DNA of 64,000 bases from Chaunax sp. Z400 (lineage: Eukaryota > Chordata > Actinopteri > Lophiiformes > Chaunacidae), in the NCBI GenBank assembly GCA_037577475.1, contig CM075192.1, positions 12,805,908 through 12,869,907 of the forward strand. The letters run 5' to 3'. Below, one piece after another: positions 22,991-36,022 of the stretch; position 1 is the stretch's first letter; every line of letters starts with the position of its first letter. The position numbers and the translations under genes were made by a program. The notes beneath the pieces are model-generated. The model was not told the origin of the DNA, did no database searches, and was given only the letters and a program-made list of their open reading frames with translations.

Positions 22991-25900
22991 ATGTCCAAGG
23001 GACCTGCAGTCGGTATTGATTTGGGCACTACCTACTCCTGTGTAGGAGTGTTTCAGCATGGCAAAGTTGAGATCATTGCCAATGACCAGGGAAACAGGAC
23101 CACTCCCAGTTATGTTGCCTTCACTGACACCGAGAGGCTGATTGGGGATGCAGCTAAGAATCAGGTTGCCTTGAACCCCAACAACACAGTATTCGGTATG
23201 AAACATTATTCTAGTCAAAAATGATCACTTAGGTGTGATGTTTCTGCTTATGTATTGCATTTTGTATTTGTCCATTAGATGCAAAGCGTCTCATTGGACG
23301 TCGGTTTGATGACAGTGTCGTCCAGTCAGACATGAAACACTGGCCATTTAAAGTCATTAATGATGCTTCACGCCCCAAAGTACAAGTGGAGTACAAGGGT
23401 GAGACCAAGGCTTTCTATCCCGAAGAGATCTCCTCTATGGTGCTGATTAAAATGAAGGAGATTGCAGAGGCTTACCTTGGGAAGGTACTCACAAAAGTGT
23501 ATTTTTCTAGTGAATCGTTAAATTTTTTATGCTTCTACTATAGAATTTTTGTTGCTATGTCCCTTGCAAAACATGGACTTAAACAGAATCCTGTTGTGGT
23601 TCTGTGATGTTTGAATAGACTGTGCATCTATGAGCTCCAATTTGACTTAACATGGTAAAAACTGTTAATTTAATGTTGAGAATGTTGATGTGTCATTAAC
23701 TGCTGTAACTTGACACCATTTCCTTCTTGCAGATTGTCACAAATGCTGTAGTGACTGTGCCTGCCTACTTCAATGACTCTCAGCGCCAGGCCACCAAAGA
23801 TGCAGGAACCATTTCGGGGCTGAATGTCCTTCGTATCATCAATGAACCCACTGCTGCTGCTATTGCTTATGGCCTGGACAAAAAGGTAAAGTAATTCTTT
23901 AGGCTAAAAGATGTAGATTTTAGTTTTAAATGGACAATTCACCCCAAAATAAAAAATACACAGTTTTCCTCTTTCCTGTAGAGGTATTTATCCATCTAGT
24001 GAAGATTGTTTGTAGGTTTGGAGATATTGGCTGTAGAGATGGCTGCCTTCCATTTAATAGAAAGGAACTAGATGGCCCTTGGCTTGTGGTACTCAAAGTG
24101 CCAAAAAATAAATTTGAAAAACTCAAGAGCTACGTCTCTTTCCCAAAAATTATGGCTTGCTTGCTTAAGATAATCCACAGACTTAGTTGTGTTCCTTTAT
24201 TTTCGATAGAAGGCAGACATCTCTCCAGCCAATATCTTCAAACATCAGCCACACAGATAACCTAAATAAATAAATACCTCTACAGGTAAAAGGAAAAATA
24301 TTTATGTAGACTTTAAATGTCAGGTTTTGAAGAAAAAATGCCCCAAACTGCCTGCTATAAGTGAATTACATTACTTTAAATTACAGGTTGGATCAGAAAG
24401 AAATGTCCTTATCTTTGACCTGGGTGGCGGCACATTTGACGTCTCCATCTTGACCATTGAAGACGGTATTTTTGAGGTCAAGTCGACAGCAGGTGACACA
24501 CACTTGGGTGGAGAAGACTTTGATAACCGCATGGTCAACCACTTCATCACTGAGTTCAAACGCAAGTACAAGAAAGACATCAGTGACAACAAGAGGGCGG
24601 TGCGTCGCCTGCGCACTGCATGCGAGAGGGCCAAGCGTACTCTGTCGTCCAGCACTCAGGCCAGCATTGAAATTGATTCTCTATTTGAGGGAATTGATTT
24701 CTACACCTCGATCACCAGGGCCCGCTTTGAGGAGCTGAATGTAGATTTGTTCCGAGGAACCCTGGAACCTGTCGAGAAGGCCCTCCGTGATGCCAAGATG
24801 GACAAGACTCAAATCCATGACATTGTCTTGGTTGGAGGTTCCACTCGTATTCCCAAGATACAAAAGCTACTGCAGGACCTTTTCAATGGGAAAGACCTCA
24901 ACAAGAGCATTAATCCTGACGAAGCAGTGGCCTATGGTGCAGGTATTCCTCTATGTCCATAAATGTAGCATTGTACTAATATGAAAACGAATTTGACAAA
25001 GATATTGAATGAGTAATTACAGATATAAAACTCAAAAACCACACTATTTCCTCTGCAGCTGTGCAGGCAGCCATCCTTTCAGGTGACAAATCGGAGAATG
25101 TTCAGGACCTGCTGTTGCTGGATGTGACCCCCTTGTCTCTGGGCATCGAGACTGCTGGAGGAGTCATGACTGTTCTCATCAAGAGGAACACCACCATCCC
25201 CACAAAGCAGACTCAGACCTTTACCACCTACTCAGACAACCAGCCTGGTGTGCTCATTCAGGTAGGACCACCAATACTTGGAAAGAGCAATTATTTTAAT
25301 GCATTAGATTAAAAAAAAAAATAATGCTGGGTTGATCTTACATTTTATCTGCAGGTGTTTGAGGGTGAAAGGGCCATGACCAAAGACAACAACCTTTTGG
25401 GGAAATTTGAGTTGATTGGGATCCCCCCTGCACCCCGTGGGGTTCCTCAGATTGAGGTCACCTTTGATATTGATGCCAATGGCATCATGAATGTGTCTGC
25501 TGTTGACAAGAGCACGGGGAAGGAGAACAAGATCACAATCACAAATGACAAAGGTAACGTGAAGAAGAACTTTTATGCTGTATCTTAACTGTGAAATCTT
25601 GATGTACAACACTCAACTTTGTTTTCATTTGAAATCAAAATCAGGTCGCTTGAGCAAGGAGGACATTGAGCGTATGGTCCAGGAAGCAGAGCAGTACAAG
25701 GCTGAGGATGATGTACAGAGAGACAAGGTGGCTGCCAAGAATGGTCTGGAGTCTTACGCCTTCAATATGAAGTCCACTGTGGAGGACGAGAAGCTAAAGG
25801 GAAAGATGAGCGATGAGGACAAACAGAAGATTGTGGACAAATGTAATGAGGTCGTCAGCTGGCTGGACAGAAACCAGGTATGAACCAGAAGGATATTCCA

Positions 25901-26195
25901 CTTTATTTCTTGTAAACATTTACAGTAGAGGGGTTAAAATATTAAAGTATCAGCCTTCATCAGGTTGATATTTGATACTAAAATTCCCCTTGTTTCTCTA
26001 TTTTCTCAGTCTGCAGAAAAAGAGGAGTTTGAACATCAGCAGAAGGAGTTGGAGAAGGTTTGTAACCCCGTCATGACCAAGCTGTACCAGAACACAGATG
26101 GTGTGCCAGGTGGGATGCCAGGGGGCTTCCCTGGAGCAGGTGGTGCCCCTGGAGGAGGAGCATCGTCCGGCCCCACCATCGAGGAGGTTGACTAA
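22991..26195 (+). CDS. hspa8: Heat shock cognate 70 kDa protein (HSC70/HSPA8)
   Basis: Constitutive cytosolic Hsp70 chaperone (protein folding, clathrin uncoating, chaperone-mediated autophagy). Coding exons: 22991-23195, 23279-23484, 23733-23885, 24387-24942, 25059-25261, 25355-25553, 25645-25877, 26010-26195. They total 1941 nt, 646 aa, the same length as human HSPA8, and exon sizes 206/153/556/203/199/233 match the known HSPA8 structure. The ATPase domain shows [13 protein letters not shown] near the N-terminus, [11 protein letters not shown], and [14 protein letters not shown]. The substrate-binding domain ([17 protein letters not shown]) and the lid follow, with a GGMP-type Gly/Pro-rich linker and the terminal IEEVD that binds TPR co-chaperones. 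No breaks. The intron-containing structure separates it from the intronless stress-inducible hsp70 genes. Confidence 0.98.
23930..24290 (+). repeat. Interspersed repeat in hspa8 intron 4
   Basis: Starts GGACAATTCACCCCAAAAT and has CCTGTAGAGGTATTTATCC, GGAGATATTGGCTGTAGAGA, GGAACTAGATGGC, AAGATAATCCACAGAC, ending with AATACCTCTACAGG. I recognise it as a repeat common in percomorph fish. It explains the 111-codon open frame here. Class unassigned. Confidence 0.65.
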
Positions 26196-26469
26196 GTTTT
26201 ATTAGATTAGCATGAGCTTGTTCTCTTTCCTCTTTTCAGGTTGGTGTGTGGGCTTAACACAGTTATAATATCAGAGGTTACTCAGCCATTAATGTTTTGG
26301 TTTGCTTTGATAACTTTCCTGTCTGGTTCAAGGCACCACTTCTCTGTGGCTTTCTATGTTATATTCAGGAGAATCAGATAATGTTTGCGTTTACCACAGT
26401 CTGCTTTTCTTTCTGAGTTGGTTATGTGGCCAAAATGGTTGATATTGCTCAACACGCAAAATAAGAGTG

Positions 26470-26475
26470 AATAAA
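26470..26475 (+). terminator. hspa8: Poly(A) signal AATAAA, hspa8
   Basis: AATAAA about 275 nt past the stop codon, followed by a T-rich stretch at about 26507. Confidence 0.7.
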
Positions 26476-26499
26476 ACAATTTATTGAGTTTCAGACTCA

Positions 26500-27326
26500 T
26501 CGCCTCTCTTTTTATTACCTTAAATATACCAGCTATCATCACACCTTATCATTATACTCATTTTAGGTGATACTGTTAATTTTTTTGTCCAGAGCATATC
26601 TGGTAAATTCTACACTGTGGCAAACTTTACACGTATATTAACCACGATAAGTTGTTGTGCCTTTTAATATTTTGATTTATCTCCATGCTGTATTTTCTTA
26701 CTTTTCCATGTCAAGATGAATTTAAGGTGACTGACTGAATGGTGGGCCTATGTCACATAGTGATGCCTTTGTTGTACAACTTTTTGGGAGATAGCGGTGG
26801 AGGGGGTCCATGTTTCATTTTTAAATGATCCAAATATTAGACACTTTAGTGTATTGTATGATGTTGAGTCTCAGGTTGTTTCTTCACGGGGTTGTGTTGT
26901 TGTCCATAGTACAACAAGAAATTAGTTGCAAATTTGTTACACTGTAAGTGCAGATTCAGCTGAATACTGTAGGTTACTAACACAACCTTAATTAGGTCTG
27001 CCACAGACGTGTTCCCCTCTAGTAGAAGTAAAACACATTCCTGGTTTTAAACTGACCAATTAATTTGCTAATCCCAAATACAAGGTTCCGTATCAGTTCT
27101 CATAGCAGTGTCACACAGTATTATGCTCCTCTTCCTCTATATTGTATTTTTTTATTGAGAGAATACAGACAACAGAGATTTTTTTCCTCTTTTATTTTGC
27201 TTATTCATTAATATTTAGGTTAATAGGAATTAGTTGGATGGTTCATAGGGGTATTGATTGGTTTCTCTTGACCATATATTATGGGCCAGTGCTGATGTGT
27301 TAATGTGTGTAGATGCCTTTAATGGG
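26500..27326. other. Convergent intergenic spacer, hspa8 / lim2 3' UTRs
   Basis: No gene is seen. Near 27151-27156 a minus-strand AATAAA about 170 nt past the lim2 stop may be its poly(A) signal. Confidence 0.5.
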
Positions 27327-28471
27327 TCAGCGTGAGTTAGAATTTCTTGGGCATTCATGCATCCGGTAGGCACACATGTAGAAGATTCCTAGAAGAGAAC
27401 AATCAGATTATTACGACCATGAGCATGAGAATGAGGCACAACCACAAGTCTTCGTTACTTTGGTATGATGCATACCTGAGAAGAATGTGAGCACCACTGC
27501 CACCCAGCCCATTATATAGGACCAGGAGAATCGCCAGCTGCCATAGCGTTTACCGTAGTAGTTCACTGTCACTCCTGTGTAGACAGCCATGGCCAGCAAC
27601 ACAAAGAAGCCTACACCAGGGATGAAAACAAATCATTTTAATTAATGAGGTCTTTACTACGTCAGGGTGGCTGGTGTGTTTTTGTGGCGGAGGAGCTTAC
27701 AGGAGATGAAGAAGAGGATACCGGCTGCAAAAGTCTTGTCAAACCCATCGAAGGAGGAGTAGTGGATGAAGGCCATGATGCCAATCACGATGCCGATGAA
27801 ACAAGCCAGCAGGGAAAGAATCATGAAGGCTCTGGTGGCATCCCAGTACGCTGTGGGTGAAAGCAGACAAGGACAGTCAGAGACCTAAGGATGCCCAGTA
27901 GTAAATAAAGAGTCTTCTATTTTATACACCCAAATCATGTAATTTATAGTTTGGGTATGTTTCATTTTCATAGTTATTCCTGGCTTTTTTCAGCTTCTAA
28001 ATTGATTTGCAATGATTTAATTAATTAAACTTAGGATAGATGACTGAAAATGAAACTTTTTATTTAAGTGACTGCTGCAACTATTCCTAAATGTCACAAA
28101 GACATCTGTGTACTTGTAGGCAGAAACATTTGAAGATTTCTTGATAGAACAGACATGAAATAATTTCCATCTTCTTCACTTCACATATGTTACCCCAGCA
28201 ACGCCCCAAAGGGAAGTAACCCCAGTGTTGATCAGAGTAAGAGTGAGGTGATCAGCAGACTAATAAATATGAATGAATACACCCAGCAAGTCTCACCAAT
28301 GCTGTCTGTGTGTGTCATGCATTTCCCGGGCACACAGTATCGCCACAGACCCTGATGCATGTAACTGCTGGAATGGCGGTACTGCATCCAGTAGTCAGTT
28401 GCCGTGGAGACAATGAGAAGTATGTTCCCAACTCCGGCACAGAATAACCCACCTCCCATGAAGCTGTACAT
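27327..28471 (-). CDS. lim2: Lens fibre membrane intrinsic protein LIM2 (MP20)
   Basis: Four coding exons: 28297-28471, 27701-27850, 27476-27610, 27327-27388. They total 522 nt, 173 aa, the same length as mammalian LIM2. It is a four-pass PMP22/claudin-family membrane protein of lens fibre cells, involved in fibre cell junctions and lens clarity. The N-terminus MYSFMGGGLFCAGVGNILLI is essentially that of mammalian LIM2. The first extracellular loop carries the family motif GLWRYC...C. TM2-TM4 follow (ATRAFMILSLL..., FFVLLAMAVYTGVTV, SWSYIMGWVAVVLTFF), and the C-terminal tail is short (YMCAYRMHEC...). The acceptor (GCCAG) sits right before the ATG, so a 5' UTR exon lies upstream. I did not find a second copy, although fish can have several lim2 paralogues. 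Confidence 0.95.
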
Positions 28472-31400
28472 CCTGGCAATAACACTGATGGACAGATTGA
28501 GAACAGAGCAGGTCAGGGCCTCAACACATCTGGCCTCTGCTGTATCAATTATAGCAGGAGCATTCTGTTACAGAGCTAGGAGAAACACTGGATATGAATA
28601 AAACAATATCAGCAGGAATGTTATGACAGATCTGATTATAGAAACATTACTCATTAGACAACTGAGAGGAAACCTCCCAGTTATACAAGCAGCCAGCTCA
28701 GTCTGACAAGTCATTAACCTCTAACACATGTTACATCTAAAATATATGTTATGCTGACAAGCATTTTAAAAACCCAAATAAATTCATTTCTAATTAAGAG
28801 CACCAGGTTTCCATGTGTACCACATACATAATGCTGACCTTTTTATGTATAAAATGGTTCAAAACACATCTAGAATATTTTTCAAATTGATAGTATAGTA
28901 TATAATAGTGCATTTGTAAACACGACATCAATCGCTTTTCAATAGTTCACAAAAAGTGAGGTTTCCCCCATTTTAAATCTGCATACAGGAATATTTATGT
29001 TTGGAAATTACTTTAAGCCAATAAAGAAACAGACCTTTTTTTAATTTAAAATGTGACACAGGTATACACGCTCTATTTCACACATTGCGCTTTGATATGA
29101 TGTCCTACCTTTTCCTTTTTGTGAAGAATAAGTCTGAGATTCCAATTTTTCAGGTTGCCAAAGCACAGAGGAGCCCAATATTGCTCAGGGTGGCAGGAAA
29201 GTTTTGTTTGTGTGAAGGAAACCAAGCGAACAAACGGGCTGATGGAACAATGGACCATGCTGAGCCACAACCAATCACAGAGGATGAGTTTTGTGTTTTA
29301 GGGAATCTGCTGAAAATACAAAACTGTTAAAGCGCTGCACACATCTCAGTAATACTGATGACACGGGGCTTTTCATTCAAAATGCTGCACAACCACACAC
29401 AGTCATGGCTGACAATAGGATAACCCATAGCCATTGCTGGAAATGATCGTTCAACACATTATTTTAAGCAGTGAAAACTAAAAAGCTCTGACACTTTGGA
29501 TCATGATTTTGTTGATGTGTTTTGGGTAAATCCTCATTATCTCAGTAAATATCAGGTCATTTAAGTAAATTTTATCCAAATTATTATAATAAAAGGTGTG
29601 CTAACGTGCTCATTTGCATCAAATCAGTCAAATGTTTTTTCACGCATGAGGAATGAATACTGAAGTCACTCCAGCAGTCGCACTGACTACAATTAAATAT
29701 CACAATCCCTCATAGTAACAGTGGAAATTGAAGGTTAATCAGTGAACCTTGCATTTAATCTACTTTTTCAAGTTCCCATCCTTTAATTGGCATACAGTCC
29801 AGAGGAAGTGATTTATTCACACATGGAATAATTCTCATGTAATGGTTAAACACAACCAACAGTATCAATTTAAGGAGAAGATGCCGACGGTCAGCCTGTT
29901 ACAATAGGGTTTCATGAGCTGGCAGGTGGGCGGCTAAAAGAGTTGTGGGTTTGAACAGTTTGGCCTAAGAAGCTACAATAAAAGTGATTTTATTGCATCA
30001 TCTTGTAGAGAATTATGGGTGAGAAATTAGTATTTCATTTGCTCTTTTGATGGTGGAGAATACTGTATATGAGGAGGTGATATATAAAAGATTTTAATCA
30101 GGGATGATCAGAGTCAATGTGGTCAATTATAAATCTAAGAAAGCAGCATAATCTGATGTATAACAAATTTGATTATATTTTTATAAAAAATCATGAGCTC
30201 ATAAATAGAAGGTGTGACCACTGATTACAGAGTTAGAGTCAGAATCAGCTTCGTCAGCCTAATATGTTGACATATAAATATTTAATTCATCCCCAGTTCT
30301 GAGTATGAATAGCATGAATGAACATAAATGTACTAACAGTGCAGAGGGCAACACAAACACATGACACATAAACACAAACAAACAGTTAAAACTGAATTAA
30401 TATAAAGAACATTAAGCATTATAAAGATGTTATTTATGATTACAATTCAGGTGATGATGTCATAGGCCTAAACAGTAAGATACACCTTCAGCTGTAAACA
30501 TCTAAACAGCTTCAGGTCTTTTAGGCCACATTTATTAAACTACTGTAGATAGCACTACACCAACACCATTGATTTAATTTTAAAATTTAATTTCCTATTA
30601 TGACAAGTCATAATGGCTGCTGTGACACCATCAGCTGACTTGATGCAGACCCCTCTCTATGTGCTCAGAGGATGTTTTTAAAGTAAAACTAGAAGCCTGA
30701 CACAGAAAATATGCCACTTTCCCTTGAATGGAATAACTGTACATTTATAGATATCAGTAGATCTCATGGTGATTTACATTTAAAAGAGGAGCACCTTTTG
30801 TTTTCAGATGATGCAACACCATCCAGTGCATGCAGTCACTTTGCATCAGTGACCTGCATTTCTCAGTTTTGACCACTAGATGGGGCCTTTTAGTCTTGCA
30901 GCAAAGCCTGAATAAAAAGATAGATTTTCTTTCATGTGATCACGTTTGAAGAACATAATTATTATGTATGTTTTTTTTACCAGCTCAGACATTCATATAA
31001 CATTTCTCATTCTCTTATCTTACCCCACATCATCCCTTATTAATGCAGAACACTTCCCTCTATTGTCACAATTTGACTAAATTATATTTGGTGCTAGTCA
31101 AATATTTCCATCTTTATTGTGTTTTATTTCTCTTTCCCTTTCATTCTCAAACAGCCTTGTGTCTCAAAGAGGATTTACAGCCAACTTGCCTTGCCCTACT
31201 GATTTCGACATGATGATAATAACACCAGCAGCTCCTGATAAGTATATTGAACCCTTTGCCGGGTGAAATACAGACGAACCAGTAGGTAAACAACATCTTA
31301 CCTAAGGACACTTTAGCTGGCCCCACTGGCACCGGGGCTTCAGCTAGTAATCACTGTGATGCTGGGATTGTTGATGTTTATTCAGTGTTGATCAGGTTTG

Positions 31401-33779
31401 TATTTGCACTTCAAATCCTTTATCTAGATATCTTATTACTTTTCTGATTACTATTCTTATTAGTTTCTATGATCTTAATCGCAGCAGCCGTTGGCTTGTG
31501 GGAGGTATGTTTATAGTAGCGGGTTATCGTGCTTATATTCTTCCTCCACACAAATCTATTTGACCAAATCAGAATTTTATCTGTCTTTAAATGTATTGAG
31601 TTAATCCACCATTTTCCAATTTACTCTCTGAGTAAATCCAAAAGCATATATACATACCCTGGGTGAGAATCACTTAAATCTATGTGATTTTCTCACATTG
31701 TCCATTATATTATGTGGATTTTGGAGTCCCTCCACTCAAAAATGCAGTATGTTTTGCTGATTGTCATTTCACTTGAATGTTGTGCAAAAGGCTGACCGTG
31801 CAGTTTGACACCAGAAGACTGTTTTCACATTCAACCGTTGCAGGAAAGAGCTCTCTGTGCTCATGACTCTGACTTTTTCTGCTATTATTGGAATACGGAA
31901 AAAGACAGTAAATTTCACCAAATACATGCAGTATGTTGTTCATGTTAAGGCTGTTATAATAACTGTTTGTAGCAGGAAAAAGCAAGATCTCACCCCACCC
32001 CTACAACATTCAACACTGTCTAAAATGAACAATTGAATTTATTGGAACTGGAGAACTGTTAAACTGATCATCTCAGTCAAAGTAATACAATTTCTTTTTA
32101 AAAAGACCAGATCAAATTAACTAGGAAAAAGAATTAAGTCGAGGGGATTTTCATTTTTTGAGTAATTTCTTTTTTCCCTCAAAGTCACTCATTCCAGTTG
32201 AGAAGTTGACTGGTTGAGGCTGTGCAATCACCGATCACTATCTGAGCCAAATTCTACTGATATCCATGCTAAACGTCCTTTTAGCGCAGATTCATCACAC
32301 AAACCGATGAATCGTACACCAGTAATTCATCTACAGAGACACAGTTAATCAAAATCGTCATCATTTTGGGTTCTTTAAAAGCCCACCCTCCTCTGACAAA
32401 ACATATTCCTTCTCCCACTTCTACCACAGTTGGTTCGGCCCTCTGACATCCCTCCACCTTCAGTTTGACACATGAGACTCCAGCATGGACAGGTGGGGTG
32501 AGAAGAGGAGGAGAGCTAATGAGAGAGCGAGGTTTGCATGTCTTAGACATGTTATTTACATTTAATCTATGTAATGTATTATTATTATAATGATGAAATG
32601 TATACTTCATGTTTGTGGTTGAAGATAAACAGGCTTCAGAGATAAATGAACTTTTCTTGGAGAACAAACTCCTGTTGTATCAAGCAGAAAAAGTTGCAAT
32701 AGGACATGATTGAGTTAATTTGCCTTACTTGACAATGCATGTCCTGCAATTTGACTATTGCACATGATAAAGCTGAAACGACATATTGTGCAACCACAGT
32801 CCACATTATATCAATGGTCTAATATAGAACTTCTAGTTTGATGTGAAGACTTGAAGCATCCAGTGGGCGTACACTGGGAACTGACTTTACAGTGAAATGG
32901 GAGACATTGCCTCCAAAAGTTAAAATTTGACAGAAAAATAGTTGCATATATTCTTATATGGATTTAGCAGGAAATGTCATTCTTACTTGGTAATTAACAG
33001 TTTTATGGGAAAAGCATATCAGACATTAATTACTCAAAACACTATATTTATGTGTCTGGTGGAGATCTTTGGCTTAAATGACTGAAATAACAGAATAAAA
33101 AAATAAATCTTCTTTTTGAACCAGCTTTGAAATGGCCTCAGTACCACACTGTGGCCAGTCGAGCAGAGCAGGGTGAGGGAGGGGGGGGAGTAAACAGAGA
33201 CCCTAATCCATTCTCTAGGCCTGAAAGCATACATTTGTAGAACCCTTCTAAATTGCATAAACCCTTCAAATTGCATCGGATTACCATTATCCCCCCAGCC
33301 TGGCGGGACTAAGTGATTATTTGCCAACGGCCAACTCATTTTCCCACACCATCCAACAGCCTCTGCCAAAATACTGTAGTAAACTAAAAAACAGATCTGA
33401 ACACAAGAGGCAGATGAAGGTGCAGACATGAAGAAAGCCTTTTTATATCCCATCGTGGACACATTACAGGAATTGTTCGGTGAGATCAAATTATACCTCC
33501 TCTCATTACGCTGTATTCACAAACATACCTTCTCACAATACTTCAATCAAATCCACACAATATCCTGAATCAGGGATGTATTCTACTGGCAACATGAGAA
33601 AAAAACAGGGTTCAGTAGAGCTCAGAGACATTTGGCTCTGATAGGAGAATTTAAACTCATCCGAGAGGAGTCTAAATTATCCAATACACTTCCATTTAGT
33701 TTCACAAAGAAAGATGTTTTATACACTTTGCTCAGATGTGTTTTACTGCAATTATTTCAAGGGTTCTTCAAAGTATGTG

Positions 33780-33960
33780 TGAGTATTTTACAGCATGAGT
33801 ATCATCACTGCAGATACATTCAAGGCTTGCTTGCTTTGTGCTAAATGCTAAGCATGCTAACATGATGATAATGACATTGACACGTTTTACACACTAGGAT
33901 GCTTATCAGTTCTAAACATACAATACAGCCGAGGCTGATGGGAATGTTATGACGGGAAAT
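33780..33960 (+). repeat. Interspersed repeat, family R1, fragment
   Basis: Contains ATGCTAAGCATGCTAACATG and CGAGGCTGATGGGAATGTT, shared with 38930-39290, 40160-40430 and 55880-56170. A common teleost repeat rich in ATGCTAA words. Confidence 0.6.
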
Positions 33961-34304
33961 ATCATAGAGAAAAAATATTTCTCGCAAAATAATGAAGAAG
34001 TTGTTCGCACGATTTAGTCATTTGAGTGATTTAATCTTGAATTATTCATTAATGTGCTTGATTATCTTAATAGTGTTAAAAGTGTTCACCTCACACTATC
34101 CAGTATGGATCCCATTAATTTAATACAGTTTTGTTATTGATCTTGAACTATGTGGATAGGTGATATTACAGGTTGTCATTGTTCAGGCATGTATTTTCTT
34201 GGAGATCCCTAAGAGACGCTGTAAAATCATTGATGATACTGCAGGTGTCATTCTGTTCATACAAATTGTGCCGGGAGCACTTCATATGTTCTTCCTATCA
34301 TTAC

Positions 34305-34925
34305 TTCCACCAAGGAGAGCTGAAGCAGGTCATGTGATCATCAGCTTTGCCTGTTGGTTTGTTGTCTGCAACATACTGTATAGCCAAAACTCATCAGAAT
34401 TTAATTACATTTTGTGTAGGGGTGGATCTTCAGCCAAGGAATGGTTGGGCAAATTTGGAGGCTGATCCGGGTACGGATGCAGATTCTGGATCACTTTCTT
34501 CAACACTGCGTGATAAAAATCGAATTCAAAATAAAAATTAAAAACTAACGATGTTCCAGTATTATGCACAATCACACCACTAGGAAAGTGAAATATATAT
34601 TTGGAGGGGGGCAACATGTATTGATTCACAGTCCGGTAACAGAGAGGTGTAGAAACATGGCACTGCCACTAATATGTAGCTGAGATAATGCAGATTCAGT
34701 CATTCAAAAGGATTTCATGTAATTCTGAAAGGTATGAAGTTAATAATCTAATGAAGATGAAAAATACTGATGATAAATGATCATGATGACATGATTCCAA
34801 GGTTTCCAGAGCCAAGGAATTAGGTGGTATTACTTAATCTTTTATGACGCAGATCAGAGTAAAGCAATGTCATCATGGTGACATCACCATAGTCTGAGCT
34901 ATGATACAGCAATTGATGATGTGCT
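34305..34925 (-). repeat. Interspersed repeat, family R3, copy 2 (inverted)
   Basis: Reverse-complement relative of 17790-18440; see that entry. Confidence 0.65.
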
Positions 34926-35189
34926 AATACATTTTGTTACAGGACTTTGTTTTAACAAAGTTTGTTGGAAACTAGTTTCTGATTGGTCAGGTCAGCGACA
35001 CTGGCGTCGCTCCAAAGGCGTTTGTTGCCCTCTACTGTATAAGAGGGGAGGAGGCAACATATAGTCCTGGTATTATAATAAACTGAGAGGACAAATTACT
35101 GATTAATGCACAAAAATTATGGTTTGCACAAATTACTTTCCCCTCCATGACACCTTCAGGTTTCCATAGATCATAAATCAGTAGGAAAA

Positions 35190-35360
35190 AAAATTACATT
35201 TTTTTTTTTTTACTGATGATGGCACTAGACGAAAAAAAAAACACAATTCAGGGGGACATGAATGCACCAGATTTCTTGGTAAACCATCCAGTTATTCATT
35301 TCTTTTGTATGTGTGTGTTTTATAGATACTTCTATCTGGACCAAAGCGGTGGTCAAACCA
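35190..35360 (+). repeat. Interspersed repeat, family R1, 3' fragment
   Basis: Has GATGATGGCACTAGACGAAA, GGGGGACATGAATG and CTTGGTAAACCATCCA, then a block ending GGACCAAAGCGGTGGTC. It corresponds to the 3' half of family R1 as seen at 38930-39290. Confidence 0.55.
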
Positions 35361-35467
35361 CCGAGCCAACCACACATTGCCATTAAGAATGAGAATTAAG
35401 CTATCTGGCCTATTTCCTTCTGTTAAGTATAATTCACACACAGACAGGAGACTTTTTGTACCAAATG

Positions 35468-35473
35468 TTTTAT
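35468..35473 (-). terminator. robo3: Poly(A) signal AATAAA, roundabout gene
   Basis: AATAAA on the minus strand about 550 nt past the proposed stop codon at 36023. Likely end of the 3' UTR. Confidence 0.45.
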
Positions 35474-36022
35474 TGGTCATTTTAAAAATCTTACTAACAC
35501 ACTGGTGATCTACAGGGATACCACAGTACACAGTCACACAGAGATGAGAGATAAAAGCAATAACACATGTGTACTGACAGCACTCACACACACGGATGAT
35601 GGTTCATTAACACATTTTCTGCTTCATTTCGCCTCCAGTCGTTCGTCAAACACACACATCATCATGGTTTCATGGTCAGGAGTAAACAGAAGATACATTC
35701 ATTAATGTAATAGTTACATTTATTTCCCTCTGCCAAAAAAATACAGTAATTTTTAAACCTCAGATGCATTTTTAGTATCTGATCTCATCTTTAGAAAATT
35801 AAAAGATGTCTATATACACGGAGAAAAGGGTGCAGCAAATCACAAAAAAAAACCAAAAAACTTTGACATGACATGTAAACAGTTTGGCAGATGGCTAGCC
35901 TTCACCGCTCCCCTTTAGTCTTCAGTTGTTCCTACAATACTATGGCAGCAGATTGATGGGTCATAAAGACAGGAAAGGAGAGAGGAAACAAGAGGAAGTC
36001 ATGTCATGTAGTCCAGATCTGT

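Larger units (their letters stand above)
28500..35460. other. Intergenic region between lim2 and the roundabout gene
   Basis: About 7 kb without a supported gene. Open frames at 32281-32667 and 33034-33489 (minus strand) lack splice or homology support. Repeat fragments are listed separately. A lim2 5' UTR exon and promoter must lie in the first part but I could not place them. Confidence 0.55.

Noticed and set aside
23930..24265. Extra coding exon in hspa8 intron 4
   Set aside because: It is an interspersed repeat; joining 23885 to 24387 keeps the conserved HSPA8 frame and exon sizes.
24371..24655. Antisense frame over hspa8 exon 5
   Set aside because: Shadow of the strongly biased coding strand; same for 24457-24738, 24681-24863 and 22982-23218.
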